Assembly (NCBI GenBank): GCA_028023455.1
Contig: JAQFVV010012529.1
Coordinates: 3,369,933 to 3,433,932, forward strand
Source: Epiperipatus broadwayi
Taxonomy: Eukaryota; Onychophora; Udeonychophora; Euonychophora; Peripatidae
Direction of reading: 5' to 3'
Length of the DNA: 64,000 bases
Below, in pieces: positions 54,073 to 64,000 of the stretch. Position 1 is the first letter of the stretch. Every line of letters starts with the position of its first letter. The position numbers were made by a program, and so were the translations under genes. A model generated the notes under the pieces. It did no database searches. It was not told the DNA's origin and was given only the letters and a program-made list of their open reading frames with translations.

Positions 54073-54467
54073 TAATCCTGCCTAATAGGATAGTGGTGGC
54101 TATGGCTATTAAAGAACCAAAGTCACCAAAATGTATAGATACTGAACTGTGTTCAGACCTATATGACTATATAAGCTAATGAGCTTGGATTGAAAATATT
54201 ATGGTGTTTTCAATTTAAGTCTCATAGTTTTGTAGTTAAGTCAAGATAAAAGGTTGCTGCTGGAGGGTTGCCTTAGAGCTTAAGATCTAGGTGCAGTGCC
54301 TCAGATCCAAGGCTCATCACTGACAAAGGTCCCACCTAGAAACTAATCTAGGGATATTGGATGAGTAGGCACTAGAGAGGGATTTTATGCACAAGCCTTC
54401 TGGCATCCATTGATTACTCTGGCTTGCATTGAGTGGCAACACATATAGAGAGATTTGCTTTTTTTAA
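54073..54467 (+). repeat. Copy C of the palindrome family, loop and right arm only
   Basis: It starts in the loop (aatcctgcctaatagg) and runs through a complete right arm to the 'tatagagagatttgc' end. No left arm adjoins it, but copy B's left arm 350 bp upstream could be its original partner. The hammerhead core here reads CTGACAA with ATC at the cleavage position, so the essential G8 is lost and it should be inactive. Confidence 0.8.
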
Positions 54468-54559
54468 GAAGGAAGAAATGATTAGAATTGAATATTGTAA
54501 TGGGCAAGATGGCAGGAGACCAGAAAAGTGATTAGAATTAAACAAAGTAGTTAAAAACG

Positions 54560-55795
54560 AGAATAGAGAGAGCTTTTGAATTTTTTTTTATCAGATAGTG
54601 AATTTGCACATTGGAAATTTATCAAATATTTATGAGGAGAAATATACAAGGTCTAGAAATAATATATATCACACAATAGATTATGTATTAATAGAGAAAA
54701 AGAAAATGAATAAAGTATGAAAAATTAAAATGTTTGATAATGAAGAGAGAGTATGGAATAATGATCATAATTTTTTTATAATAGAAATGGTTAGTAATGT
54801 GATGAAAAATAATAATAAAAATAGAAAGGAGAAAGATGTGAATAAAGAGTGAATGAAAAGAATAAGTTAGAAGAATATAAAATAAAAATAGAAGAAATCA
54901 TAGAAGAGTTTGTTGGGGATGAATATAAAGACTCGCATAGTGAGGTAGAAACAGTGGTAAATAGAGTTTTAGGAACAAAAGTAATAGAAAAGTGAAAATT
55001 AGTAAAAAATGTAAAAAAGAAAAAAGCATGCAGAGAATATAAATGTACTATTAAAAACAAAGAAAGTGAAAAAGATGTTAAAATTAAATGGGAAAAGTAT
55101 TTTTAAAAAAAAAGTTGGCTAAAATACATAATTACAGAGAGAGAATGAAATTAAATAGTAAATTATTGAAAAATATTAATAAAAGTGGAAGAAATGGGAG
55201 TAAACATTTTTGGAAATATATTAAAAGAAAGAATATAGGGGGAAGAGAAATAATATTACTAAATGATGAGGAAAAAGAGTGTAGCTCTAGAAAAGAATTA
55301 AGAGACACATTTAAATAAGTATGTAATAGATATAGAAAAGATATTAGATGTGAAAGACAGAGAGTGATAACAATTATCAAAGCACATAGTAATGGAAATA
55401 TTAGTTTAAAAAAAATGAATTGAATGAGATAGGAAAGAAGTTGAAAAGTGGAAAGGCAAGAGGTTTAGGGATGGGCAACAGAGATTGAAAAATAGGGCAA
55501 AATTAAATCTATTATCATGTATAAGATTAAGATTATTATTTAAAGGAAAGAGTAAGAACTATAGAAATATAAACAAATTATAGACCGATAGTGGTAACGT
55601 CGATGTTATATAAAGGTTTTGCATATATGATGGCTAAAAGGTGGCAAAATGGATGGAAGAATATAGTGGGAGAAATGTAAAGAGGTTTTAGAATAGATAG
55701 GTGTATAAGAGATAGTGTATATGTAGTCACACAATTTATAGATATGAGTAGGAATACAGGTAGGCAGTTATATATGGTCTTTATAATGAACTAAG
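54560..55795 (+). pseudogene. LINE ORF2 remnant, APE endonuclease C-terminus and RT N-terminus
   Basis: TIDYVLIEKKK (about 54673-54706) and NDHNFFIIEM (about 54760-54789) are the last two conserved blocks of an APE nuclease, including the catalytic Asp-His pair. A basic linker follows (55088-55318, HFWKYIKRKN). Then NYRPIVVTSMLYKGFAYMMA (from about 55572), RGFRIDRCIRDSVYVVTQFI and RQLYMVFI give RT motifs 1, 2 and the strand entering motif A, interrupted by one TAA. Sequence identity with the family ends there. Confidence 0.62.
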
Positions 55796-56642
55796 TACAT
55801 TTAAAAGAATTATTTAATTGGTTTTAAATGGGTTTAAACATCTTTTAACATAATTTTTAATTTATATTTTTAATATTACATGAGCAGACCAGCCCTTCAA
55901 GCAGAGGGGAGAATACCATTGATAGCAGAGTCATCAACGTTGCCCACAGTCAGATCAAGCTATGCAAAACATAACACGATCACATTTCCAGACCATGGAC
56001 CATATTATTACTCAGGAATTAATAAAAATTTGAATATCAGCAATGTCAGAAATAGAGCTTTATTCTATGGACCTTGAACTCCTAAATCCACACCATTCTA
56101 TCACTGCACTAAATCAAGTTGTGCATAGAAATAGATAATTTACACTTATGAAAAATCCCCAATACTACTCTTTCTTCAGTAATAAGGTCATCTGTACTGT
56201 GATACTAACACTGTCTTTTTTTTAAAGCTATAAAGGTATAAAAATATCTAATTACTTTTAGTTATTTATTGCATGACTAAATTTTGGTATTTGTAAAAAG
56301 AGATAAGAGGCCAAAGAAAAAAGAAAAGATAAATAAGAAAGAAATATTATTAAAACAAATTAATAAAAAATTGAGGTAAACAAAAGTAAATGTAGAAAAA
56401 AAAGTAAAATTTTAGATAGTTAAAAAAAAAGATTTTATAGATCAATCATAACTTAATAAAACAAGTTTAAATAATAACATAAATAAAAAATCTCATAATA
56501 AGAATAGTGTTAATAATTATTTCAAAGAGAGGAAAACGTATACACATAAAACACACAATTTTTTATTTTTGGCTTGTATTTGCATTTTAAAGAGTATACA
56601 TTTTTCAGATTATATACCACACACATACACATCTATGATTAC
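55796..56642 (-). other. LAMP intron, 5' part
   Basis: Mostly AT-rich. A more balanced patch at 55880-56110 encodes an open frame of 65 residues on the + strand that matches nothing recognised. Its - strand has a weak B-box-like GAGTTCAAGGTCC (about 56079-56067), so it may be a SINE fragment. The LAMP donor GTAATC lies at 56642-56637. Confidence 0.5.
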
Positions 56643-56828
56643 CTGGATTAAAATCTAAAGAAGGTGGAATACTGTAAAGTCTGATTTTGATTTTGGTGAA
56701 GTGTACTGACACTTTGTGCTTAGGATTGTTAGAAACCAATGGAATAGGAGCTTCTTCTTGACACACATAAGAAGTATTTACTAGATTTGTAAATAAGGAA
56801 GTATTGGAAGATGCTACATAGCTACCCT
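56643..56828 (-). CDS. LAMP-family protein, penultimate exon (second half of LAMP domain)
   Basis: This 186-base - strand exon has acceptor TTTTCTTTTCAG (to 56829) and donor CCAG|GTAATC. It encodes GSYVASSNTSLF, NTSYVCQEE, then KVSVHFTKIKIRLYSI and SLDFNP. The SYxC motif, a following beta-rich stretch and a final Cys in the next exon (42 residues later) match the second disulfide loop of a lumenal LAMP domain, where the usual spacing is about 36. Two NTS sequons are potential N-glycosylation sites, as expected for these heavily glycosylated proteins. The 3' split codon (G|AA = Glu) agrees with the next exon. Upstream exons are not found in the window. Confidence 0.8.
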
Positions 56829-59800
56829 CTGAAAAGAAAAATTGTTTTCTAATTAACATTATGAACATTTAGGATATTTTAATTAATAATAGCTGGCATT
56901 TATTAATTCTTTATTCTAATTGTAACGAAACACAATATCAACATTTTATTATTACATATTTTTAATTTTTAATAATTAGATGTGTATGTGTGTGATGGGT
57001 TAAAATATTTAAAATTATTTAATTTGATTAGAAGTCTAATTAAAATGATTAGAAAACAAATTAAATATATATATAAGAATAAAAAGGTAAGTTTTATATA
57101 TAGGAAAAAAACAAAAAAAATTTTTTTTATTTAATTAGTAAAATTTTTTCAAAAAGACTAAATTAAAAAATGAAATTAGAAGATAATATAAAAATACAGC
57201 TTAGAAAAAAAAAAAAGAATATATATATATATACTTAAAAAAATGAAAATATTTTTATTACATTGGTTTACAGGTAATATCTAAATTTTTTAAAAAAAAT
57301 TTTCCAGACATTTGAAAATATATTTATATTTTATTTAAAAAAAAAAATTCCTTAAAAAAGACCACTTAAATGTTTAAAACATCTGAATAGTTTTACAATT
57401 GATTTGTTTGGTTCAATAAAAAATAAAGTTTTTTTTTTAAAAAAAAACCAAGAACTGCAGATTAGTGCTTTATTTCTTAATTATATGAAGTAAACCAAGT
57501 ATAATAAAAAAGTATATGATAAACAACGGTTTTTTTTGAGTATAAATTTTAACATAAAAAAATTAATATTTAAAATTTTAGTTTGCTAAAAAATTTAAAA
57601 TGATTAAATTATTCAATTTTCAGGCACAATTGCATTTTTAATTTGATTAATTTTTTATAAATACTGGTAAAATATGAAAATCAATTTTTTTCCAATTTTC
57701 AGAAATATAATATGTTGACAATAAAATTATATAATTTTTCCATTGGGAGATAAATTTATGTAATTTGATGCTGCATTAAATTGATTTTGGAAATAACAAT
57801 TGAAGGTTTTTTAAAAAAAATATGGTTTTTTGAATATAATTTTAAATAATAAGTTTTACATACAGATATTTTTATAATGCTTACATCAATTAATTCACTT
57901 CACATTATTATCTAATAAAAACAAACACTTCTTTGATAAGTGAAGAAAAGTTTATTCAATAATATTTTAAAGATTTTTAATTATTCTTATGTTTTTATCT
58001 GAACTTATTTCTTCAAAAATCATATATATGTTTGAATATTTTGCATTATTATTTTATTTATTTTTTTATTTTTTTATAAAATTAAATTTGAAGTTGATTG
58101 TCTAGATTGAAAAGTATCAAAACACTACAGATGAAATATTAAAATAAAATCTTTTCTGAAAATACTGCAATTTCGTGCCAAAGCAATTGACTTTATTCTC
58201 AAAAATACAATTATCATTATTTATGGATTTTTATTTGCTGGCATTTGAGTAAAAGTAATACCATGATCATTATTTCTGTGCTGCAGTAATTAATATTTTG
58301 CAAATGGAATTTAATGTACTAAATCATTAAAATATATCTTTAAACACTCATACTACTAAAATGTTATTTGATCTTGATTATTAGAGAAAAAATAGAGTTA
58401 ATAGTTCATATTTAAATGTGACAATCTTAAGTCTTATTTAATGAAAATGTTTAAGATTTGATTTTGAAAAAATATTTATTATGTCCTTATAAATGATGAG
58501 AGTATTCCCCCTCCCTTTTTAAATTGTAAATTATTTTTAAATTATTCTTTAATTCTAGAGGACATAAAAATATTTTGCTATAATGAGTTATTTAATTATT
58601 TCTTTAATTGTAAAATTAATTTGGTTTAATGACTAAGGTCATTAATATCTATATCAGAGATATTTATTTGGAGGAATATTGCCTCATTTAAAATCATTCT
58701 AATAATATGTGAGTGAATCCGTGCCCTGTATACCTGGATGCGTTTTTAACAGATATGCTACAATATATATCTGATGATGAAGAGTGTAAATCATATCATC
58801 TGAATTATATATATCAGATACAAGAGTCATTCCATTACTATATATATTGTAATGGGATGCAGTAATTGGAGGTGGTCAAGTTTTGGTGAACCTGGGATGA
58901 TAGAACATATCACCATCACTCCACAAATAATTAAAATCTAAAATTAATTATTAAAGTAATGATATTTAAAGTAAGATGTTATTAAAAATGTTAAGTAATG
59001 TTTAACCTCCAGAATATATAATTAATATTATATATTAAAAGCCCATGAGATAGAAATCTCTCTGAGAGATTAACCAGTTACTCCTTAGAGCAACCATGAT
59101 TAATTATACATTGACCAGCATTATAAAATAAAAAGTAATATCATCATGAATGATCAGCAATCAAAATAAATCAACAGTCAATCTTGTGACTGGATTTGAA
59201 AAATAAAAATGTAAATCAACAGTCAATTGGGTGACTGGATTGGAAATGAGTTTTTTATAGACCAGGCCAACTATTTAGCCTTTGCCAGATTGGGGAAATT
59301 ATTTAAACATATATTTGGATGCACCAACTTAAGTGCCCATTCATAAGAAATACATAAAAATTAGAAACAATAATACTAGGACAATAAAACATGCTGATCA
59401 TCATCAATGGTCTGGCTACTTAGTACCATTAATCTGCAGGCCAACTATAAATTTAAATTCTAATAGACTAAACTAAATAAAATGTAGTGCATGGACTTTG
59501 AAGAATATTTTCTTTGCACCAACCCAGGAATCATTCTCCTCCTCTGGATGTCCATATATTAAATGTACATCCTCAGTCATATATTCACTGTTATACATGA
59601 ATATAGCTCAGAGAACATAAACTCTATTGCTGTTATAGTGACCAAGAGATGATGAAACACAATTTACAATTAAATACAAGTTTATTAATAACAATATAAC
59701 AAAAATATTAAGGTCTTTAAAATATGGATCTACAATTAGAAGCCTTCTAATTTTGATTAACATTCAATAAAAAAATTATCACATTTGTGATTTACAAAAT

Positions 59801-61294
59801 TACAAGACACAATTCAAGTTATTACTATGGTTTACATATATGTTCTATATAGATTTATTTAAAACCCAATAAGCATACAAACTTGTGGCTTAATATAAAA
59901 TGAACATGTTTGAATTTATCAAAATAATAAAATTATTAAAAATATATTTCATAATTAATTCTATTTGAAAACTATATATAAAATTCACACATACATGTGT
60001 ATGATATGAATTATTATTATTAATTAGATTCTTTTTTTTCAGTCAATAAAAGTATTTTATTTTTCCTTTTTTTAAAAAAAATAAAATCAATTTTTTGACA
60101 GGTAACTCAAAAGTTTTTTTTATGACAAGTTACTCTCAATTAATTAATTACATCTTTAAATTAATCTAAAAAAAGATTTTTGAAGTCTTCTTTTTCTTTT
60201 TTCAAAATAAATTGTCCATGAATCAATCATTACTATTAGATTTTAATTAAATTCAAGCAAAAATTATTTACTTGTTATCTTTTAAAATATATAGATTTTT
60301 AAATGACATTTTTACCAAAGAAATTACTTAAAGTTTCATTCTCATTACATATAATGCCAATCAACCATTGTATATACATTTATCTGTGTTTCTCTTTGTG
60401 AGGTGGTCTTGATGAGATAGGTATAGTCCAGAATTGACTTAATCAGGTAGGTGTAATTCAGGTAAAATGTTGGCATTTAATCAGTTCCCTTGTGTATAAG
60501 ATTTGATGAACTTCAGGCCAGAAAACTACTTTGTCCACATTTAAGGCTTTAGAGACAGAGAAATGGGTATTCCTTCTAAATTCCAAACTTCAGTATAGTG
60601 AAGAAAGCAGCTGCCTCTTCCTGACTTGACTTCAGCTACATCTTCATGGGAGCTATCTGTATAGTTCTGGAAACCATCTCTACAGTTAGTTATTTTTATT
60701 GCCAACTGCTCAAAATATTATTACTCCACTCTGACCACAAACTAAAAACCAGACGGCAACTGATCAGTTTGGCTACTGTTTCTCAAAATATTAAACCAGA
60801 CTACTTTGCAGCTGGCCAATTTTTACAAAAACTACAAGCCAAACTGAACTGATATTTTTTATCAATCCTTTTATACAATCATCTGAGGTGACAACAACAA
60901 TAATTTAAAAACTGTTTTTTTTTATCTCTCTTGACTGGAAACAATTTTAATCCCTCTAAAAACATTTTCTTATCAAAGATTTTTAAAAATCGATAAAAGA
61001 AATGTATACAAGCATTATTTCAAAAATAAATCAGGCATGTTTTTAAATTTCAAAATCAGAATATTAATTTATTTATCATACCTTTTTAAGTATTTACTTT
61101 TATCATAAAATATTATTTTAAATTCAGAACAATTTAATTCTTTATAGTGTTTATCATTCCCAGTGAAATGTAGAAAATATCTATAAAATTTATGCCTGTG
61201 TTTATTTCTACTTTTTTCTTTCAATTTATATATATATATATATATATGTTATACTTAATGTTTTCACGGTTATATGATGTAGATAAATTATAAG
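56829..61294 (-). other. LAMP upstream intron or flank
   Basis: No further LAMP exon could be recognised. AT-rich until about 58.6 kb, then less AT-rich patches (58640-58920, 59030-59660, 60380-60860) that look like old dispersed repeats without coding motifs. On the - strand the patch at 60860-60890 has a TATAAAAGG, but no LTR ends could be confirmed. The short open frame at 60646-60852 matches nothing. Confidence 0.5.
59168..59246. repeat. Direct repeat, 34 bp twice
   Basis: 'aaatcaacagtcaat' followed by 'gtgactggatt.gaaa' occurs at 59168-59201 and 59213-59246 with four differences. The second copy starts 45 bp after the first. It lies within an unclassified, less AT-rich patch. Confidence 0.7.
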
Positions 61295-61330
61295 TTTTTG
61301 GGATGTACCGTGTCTTATTTTCCATTGAGC

Positions 61331-61370
61331 ACCGATATTTCGACGGAATAGCAACCGCCATTTTCAAGGT
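61331..61370 (-). ncRNA. Degenerate hammerhead relic, left arm
   Basis: On the - strand: stem I ACC/GGT, then TTGAAAA where CUGANGA is expected, stem II GGCGG/CCGTC with a G-U pair and loop TTGCTATT, GAAA, a palindromic ATAT stem III and C at the cleavage position. C3 and G8 are changed, so it should be inactive. Its place right after the ORF stop mirrors the other Penelope element. Confidence 0.45.
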
Positions 61371-61908
61371 TAACTTTTGAAAGAAAAACCGTTAGATCTT
61401 AACAAATAACGTGACTGTGTGCGAGGTGAGAAATGAGATTCCAGTTCAGCATTCACAATATGAGGCTTATCAAAATGTTTATTTTCCTCAGTATTTTTAC
61501 CTGTTAATTTTAAGTTAATATTGGATAAAAAGAGAGGTTTCCACATAGCTGGAATACGTTGTGCTTCATCAGTTCTATTTAAACTAGTAGGTCTCTTTAA
61601 TATTTCAATTGACTCTCTCATGGTTCTTAAATCATATCTTTCCAAATTAGCAAGTAGTTTTGTATTGTCAAAATTAGGTTTGTGACCAGTTTCTAAATAA
61701 TGGGAAGTAAAAACTGATGTGCTAATTTTTTGTTGAAAAGCATTTTTATGTTCCTTAATTCTGACATTAATTCGTCTATTAGACCTGACCCACGTATTTT
61801 TTGAGCACTTGAAACACGAATTTCATAAACTCCCTGGCGTTCCAAAGTCATTCGCCTTAGTGTTTCAGAATCACCAATTTTTTTTGCCAGTAGAAAAGTG
61901 GTTCTCAT
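61370..61908 (-). pseudogene. Inverted PLE GIY-YIG copy, frameshifted
   Basis: Two - strand frames (61908-61693 and 61645-61370) together parallel the + strand protein at 62142-62618. The GVYEI start of the nuclease is followed by a shift, because one C of the IPC codons is missing, which destroys the Cys pair and the GYVGQ motif. The C-terminal part (RYDLRTMRESIEIL, AMWKPLFLSNI) is intact. It was upstream-linked to KIG-type linker sequence (LLAKKIGDSETL). Confidence 0.78.
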
Positions 61909-62141
61909 ATTAAAACAAGATAGTCTTCTACTGATTTTATCAGTAACCCTCTAATGTAAGGCAAAATTACTTCGATAGAATTGATAATTCCTCTTTTAAT
62001 AGAGTAATTTTGCCTTACATTAGGGGGGGGTTATTGATAAAATCAGTAGAAGACTATCTTGTTTTTAATATAAAGACCACTTTTTCTACTGGCAAAAAAA
62101 AAATTGGTGATTTTTTATATAAACCTAAAGACTAAATACTT

Positions 62142-62618
62142 TTGGAACACCAAGGAGTTTATGAAATTCCGTGTTTCCAGTGCTCATTAGGCTATGTGGG
62201 TCAGTCTAATAGACGAATTAATGTCAGAATTAAGGAACATAAAAATGCTTTTCAACAAAAAATTAGCACATCAGTTTTTACTTCCTATTATTTAGAAACT
62301 GGTCACAAACCTAATTTTGACAATACGCTCTTCCTTGCTAATTTGGAAAGATATGATTTAAGAACCATGAGAGAGTCAATTGAAATATTAAAGAGACCTA
62401 CTAGTTTAAATAGAACTGATGAAGCACAACGTATTCCAGCTATGTGGAAACCTCTCTTTTTATCCAATATTAACTTAAAATTAACAGGTAAAAATACTGA
62501 GGAAAATAAACATTTTGATAAGCCTCATATTGTGAATGCTGAACTGGAATCTCATTTCTCATCTTGCACACAGTCATGTTATTTGTTAAGATCTAACGGT
62601 TTTTCTTTCAAAAGTTAA
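62142..62618 (+). pseudogene. PLE GIY-YIG endonuclease fragment, right arm
   Basis: A 158-residue frame with no ATG at its start (TTG at 62142) encodes the C-terminal nuclease of a Penelope-like protein. It has GVYEIPCFQCSLGYVGQ (Cys pair embedded in the GIY-YIG core), RRINVRIKEH (catalytic Arg and following His) and about 110 further residues ending GFSFKS. Upstream, the linker that should join the RT (KISRRLSC) is broken by stops. It is a fragment without RT. Confidence 0.82.
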
Positions 62619-62657
62619 CCTTAAAAATGGCGGTTGCTATTCCATCGAAATATCGGT
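62618..62657 (+). ncRNA. Degenerate hammerhead relic, right arm
   Basis: Same fold as the left arm, starting at the last base of the ORF stop codon. It has ACC/GGT stem I, TTAAAAA in place of CUGANGA, stem II GGCGG/CCATC (one mismatch), GAAA, ATAT and C. It has one more core change than the left arm and is probably inactive. Confidence 0.42.
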
Positions 62658-62692
62658 GCTCAATGGAAAATAAGACACAGTACATCCCAAAA

Positions 62693-63331
<639 letters not shown>

Positions 63332-64000
63332 TTGTGCCCTTTTCTATAGGTCAGAAATAGTCCATCACAGTAAATTACTAAAAATTTTAAATTTCAGAAT
63401 ATGTTCTCTTGATGTGTTGATTATATTTTGTTAATAATGTCTTAAAGTACAATTTAAAGCTAAAAAAAATACATAATGCTTAAAAATTATAATGAATTGC
63501 TTAAGAACAGTTAAATAAAGTTAAAAATATTATTTCATATGGTTGCAAGAGCTGGCCATAATAAATAACTCAGCTATAAATATTTAAAAGTATGTTTAAA
63601 AAGTTCGATTTTAATAGTTTTAAACTTATAGTTAAGTAAATGTTATATTTAAATTTATAAATCATATTTAATAATCAGAATTAATATCGTATATTTTAAA
63701 AATAAGTTTTATGGTAGTGAAAGTTATATTTAATTCTATATTTTCCAATTTGTTCTTCCAAATTTTTTATAATTGTATTACTTTATTTAATACAATAAGT
63801 GTAGCAATTTATTTATTCTCAGACAGAAAAAAATCAGATAGTCTGTCTTAGTTATATTAGTCATGTGACCTGTATAATAATTACACATGCTTGCTAATAT
63901 TTATTAGTAAAGTTCAAAATATTGTAAAATTACATTATAGGAATTTGAGTAGAATTGTTTACCTATCATAAAGCAAATATTAAATATTAAGTTAATTATC
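63332..64000. other. AT-rich flank
   Basis: AT-rich sequence to the window end with no gene, RNA or repeat recognised. Confidence 0.6.

Larger units (their letters stand above)
52087..55795 (+). mobile_element. Decayed CR1/L2-like LINE with nested foldbacks
   Basis: ORF1 remnants (52087-53060), endonuclease remnants (54560-54800) and RT remnants (55560-55790) lie in the right order on the + strand. Palindrome-family copies (53300-54467) interrupt them between ORF1 and ORF2. The element stops just at RT motif A, so its 3' part is missing. This is unusual because LINEs usually lose the 5' end, and it points to a later deletion or rearrangement. It is antisense to the LAMP gene. Confidence 0.68.
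61295..62693. mobile_element. Palindromic Penelope-like element
   Basis: Two copies of a Penelope 3' end lie tail-out: 61295-61970 is the reverse complement of 62004-62693, with a 33-base loop. Each arm encodes the GIY-YIG endonuclease part of the protein and then a hammerhead-like relic. The RT is absent. Arm identity is high but the left arm has frameshifts. The protein is of a different PLE lineage from that at 6.2-7.8 kb (GVYEIPC and GYVGQ in place of CPQAGC and YYGET). The right end abuts a CTAT microsatellite directly. Confidence 0.85.

Noticed and set aside
58730-58810. CTGATGATGAAGAG sequence considered as another hammerhead
   Set aside because: No GAAA and no stem II partner follow within a workable distance on either strand.
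60646-60852. 68-codon + strand open frame in a less AT-rich patch
   Set aside because: No recognisable domain, no splice-site context and no link to the LAMP exons. It probably belongs to an unclassified repeat.
59634-60889. Possible solo LTR on the - strand (starts TGTTGT, has TATAAAAGG, ends ATAACA after an AATAAA)
   Set aside because: No matching target duplication, no second copy and no primer-binding site. The TATA box is only about 25 bases from the proposed start, unusually close.
62413-62440. CTGATGA inside the second Penelope ORF considered as a hammerhead core
   Set aside because: It is coding sequence (Thr-Asp-Glu) and has no paired stem II or GAAA after it.

Overview
The window looks like nuclear DNA of an invertebrate animal. 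It is strongly AT-rich (well over 70 % by eye), its two host genes are split by multi-kilobase introns, and it is crowded with metazoan retroelements: Penelope-like elements, APE-type LINEs, an LTR element and tRNA-like SINE fragments. No bacterial operons, rRNA genes or CRISPR arrays are visible. Phylum and species cannot be fixed from the sequence alone.

Two host genes converge tail to tail. On the + strand are the last two coding exons (1181-1315 and 15674-15835) of a group II p21-activated kinase (PAK4/5/6-mbt type), joined in phase across a 14.4 kb intron. On the - strand are the last two coding exons (56643-56828 and 50720-50886) of a LAMP-family lysosomal membrane glycoprotein, joined in phase across a 5.8 kb intron. 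The 3' UTRs and intergenic space lie between about 15.8 and 50.7 kb.

The PAK intron holds a foldback repeat (317-944, in the preceding intron), a Penelope-like element with an inverted tail copy (6148-7806), a nearly full-length but mutated RTE/BovB-like LINE on the - strand (7978 to about 11110) and an older LINE relic (12.2-13.0 kb). The intergenic space is repeat-poor up to about 26.2 kb. It then carries SINE and LINE fragments, LTR-like remnants, a short foldback (29946-30240), a near-perfect 0.8 kb palindrome (33303-34086) and an LTR retrotransposon remnant with 2.2 kb LTRs and a primer-binding site (38149-43009). The LAMP intron holds a decayed CR1/L2-like LINE whose ORF1 had a PHD-like finger and an SGNH esterase domain. 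That LINE is interrupted by decayed copies of the palindrome family. Beyond 61 kb is a second, palindromic Penelope-like element abutting a 640 bp CTAT/CTAC microsatellite.

The most interesting signal is catalytic RNA. Each arm of the 33.3-34.1 kb palindrome carries what reads as an intact type I hammerhead ribozyme: core CTGATGA and GAAA, paired stems I and II, a minimal palindromic stem III and a GTC cleavage site, one on each strand. Related copies at 53.3-54.5 kb have lost core residues. Degenerate hammerhead-like folds also sit just downstream of the GIY-YIG ORF in both Penelope-like elements and possibly in the foldback at 317-944. All folds and alignments were made by eye.
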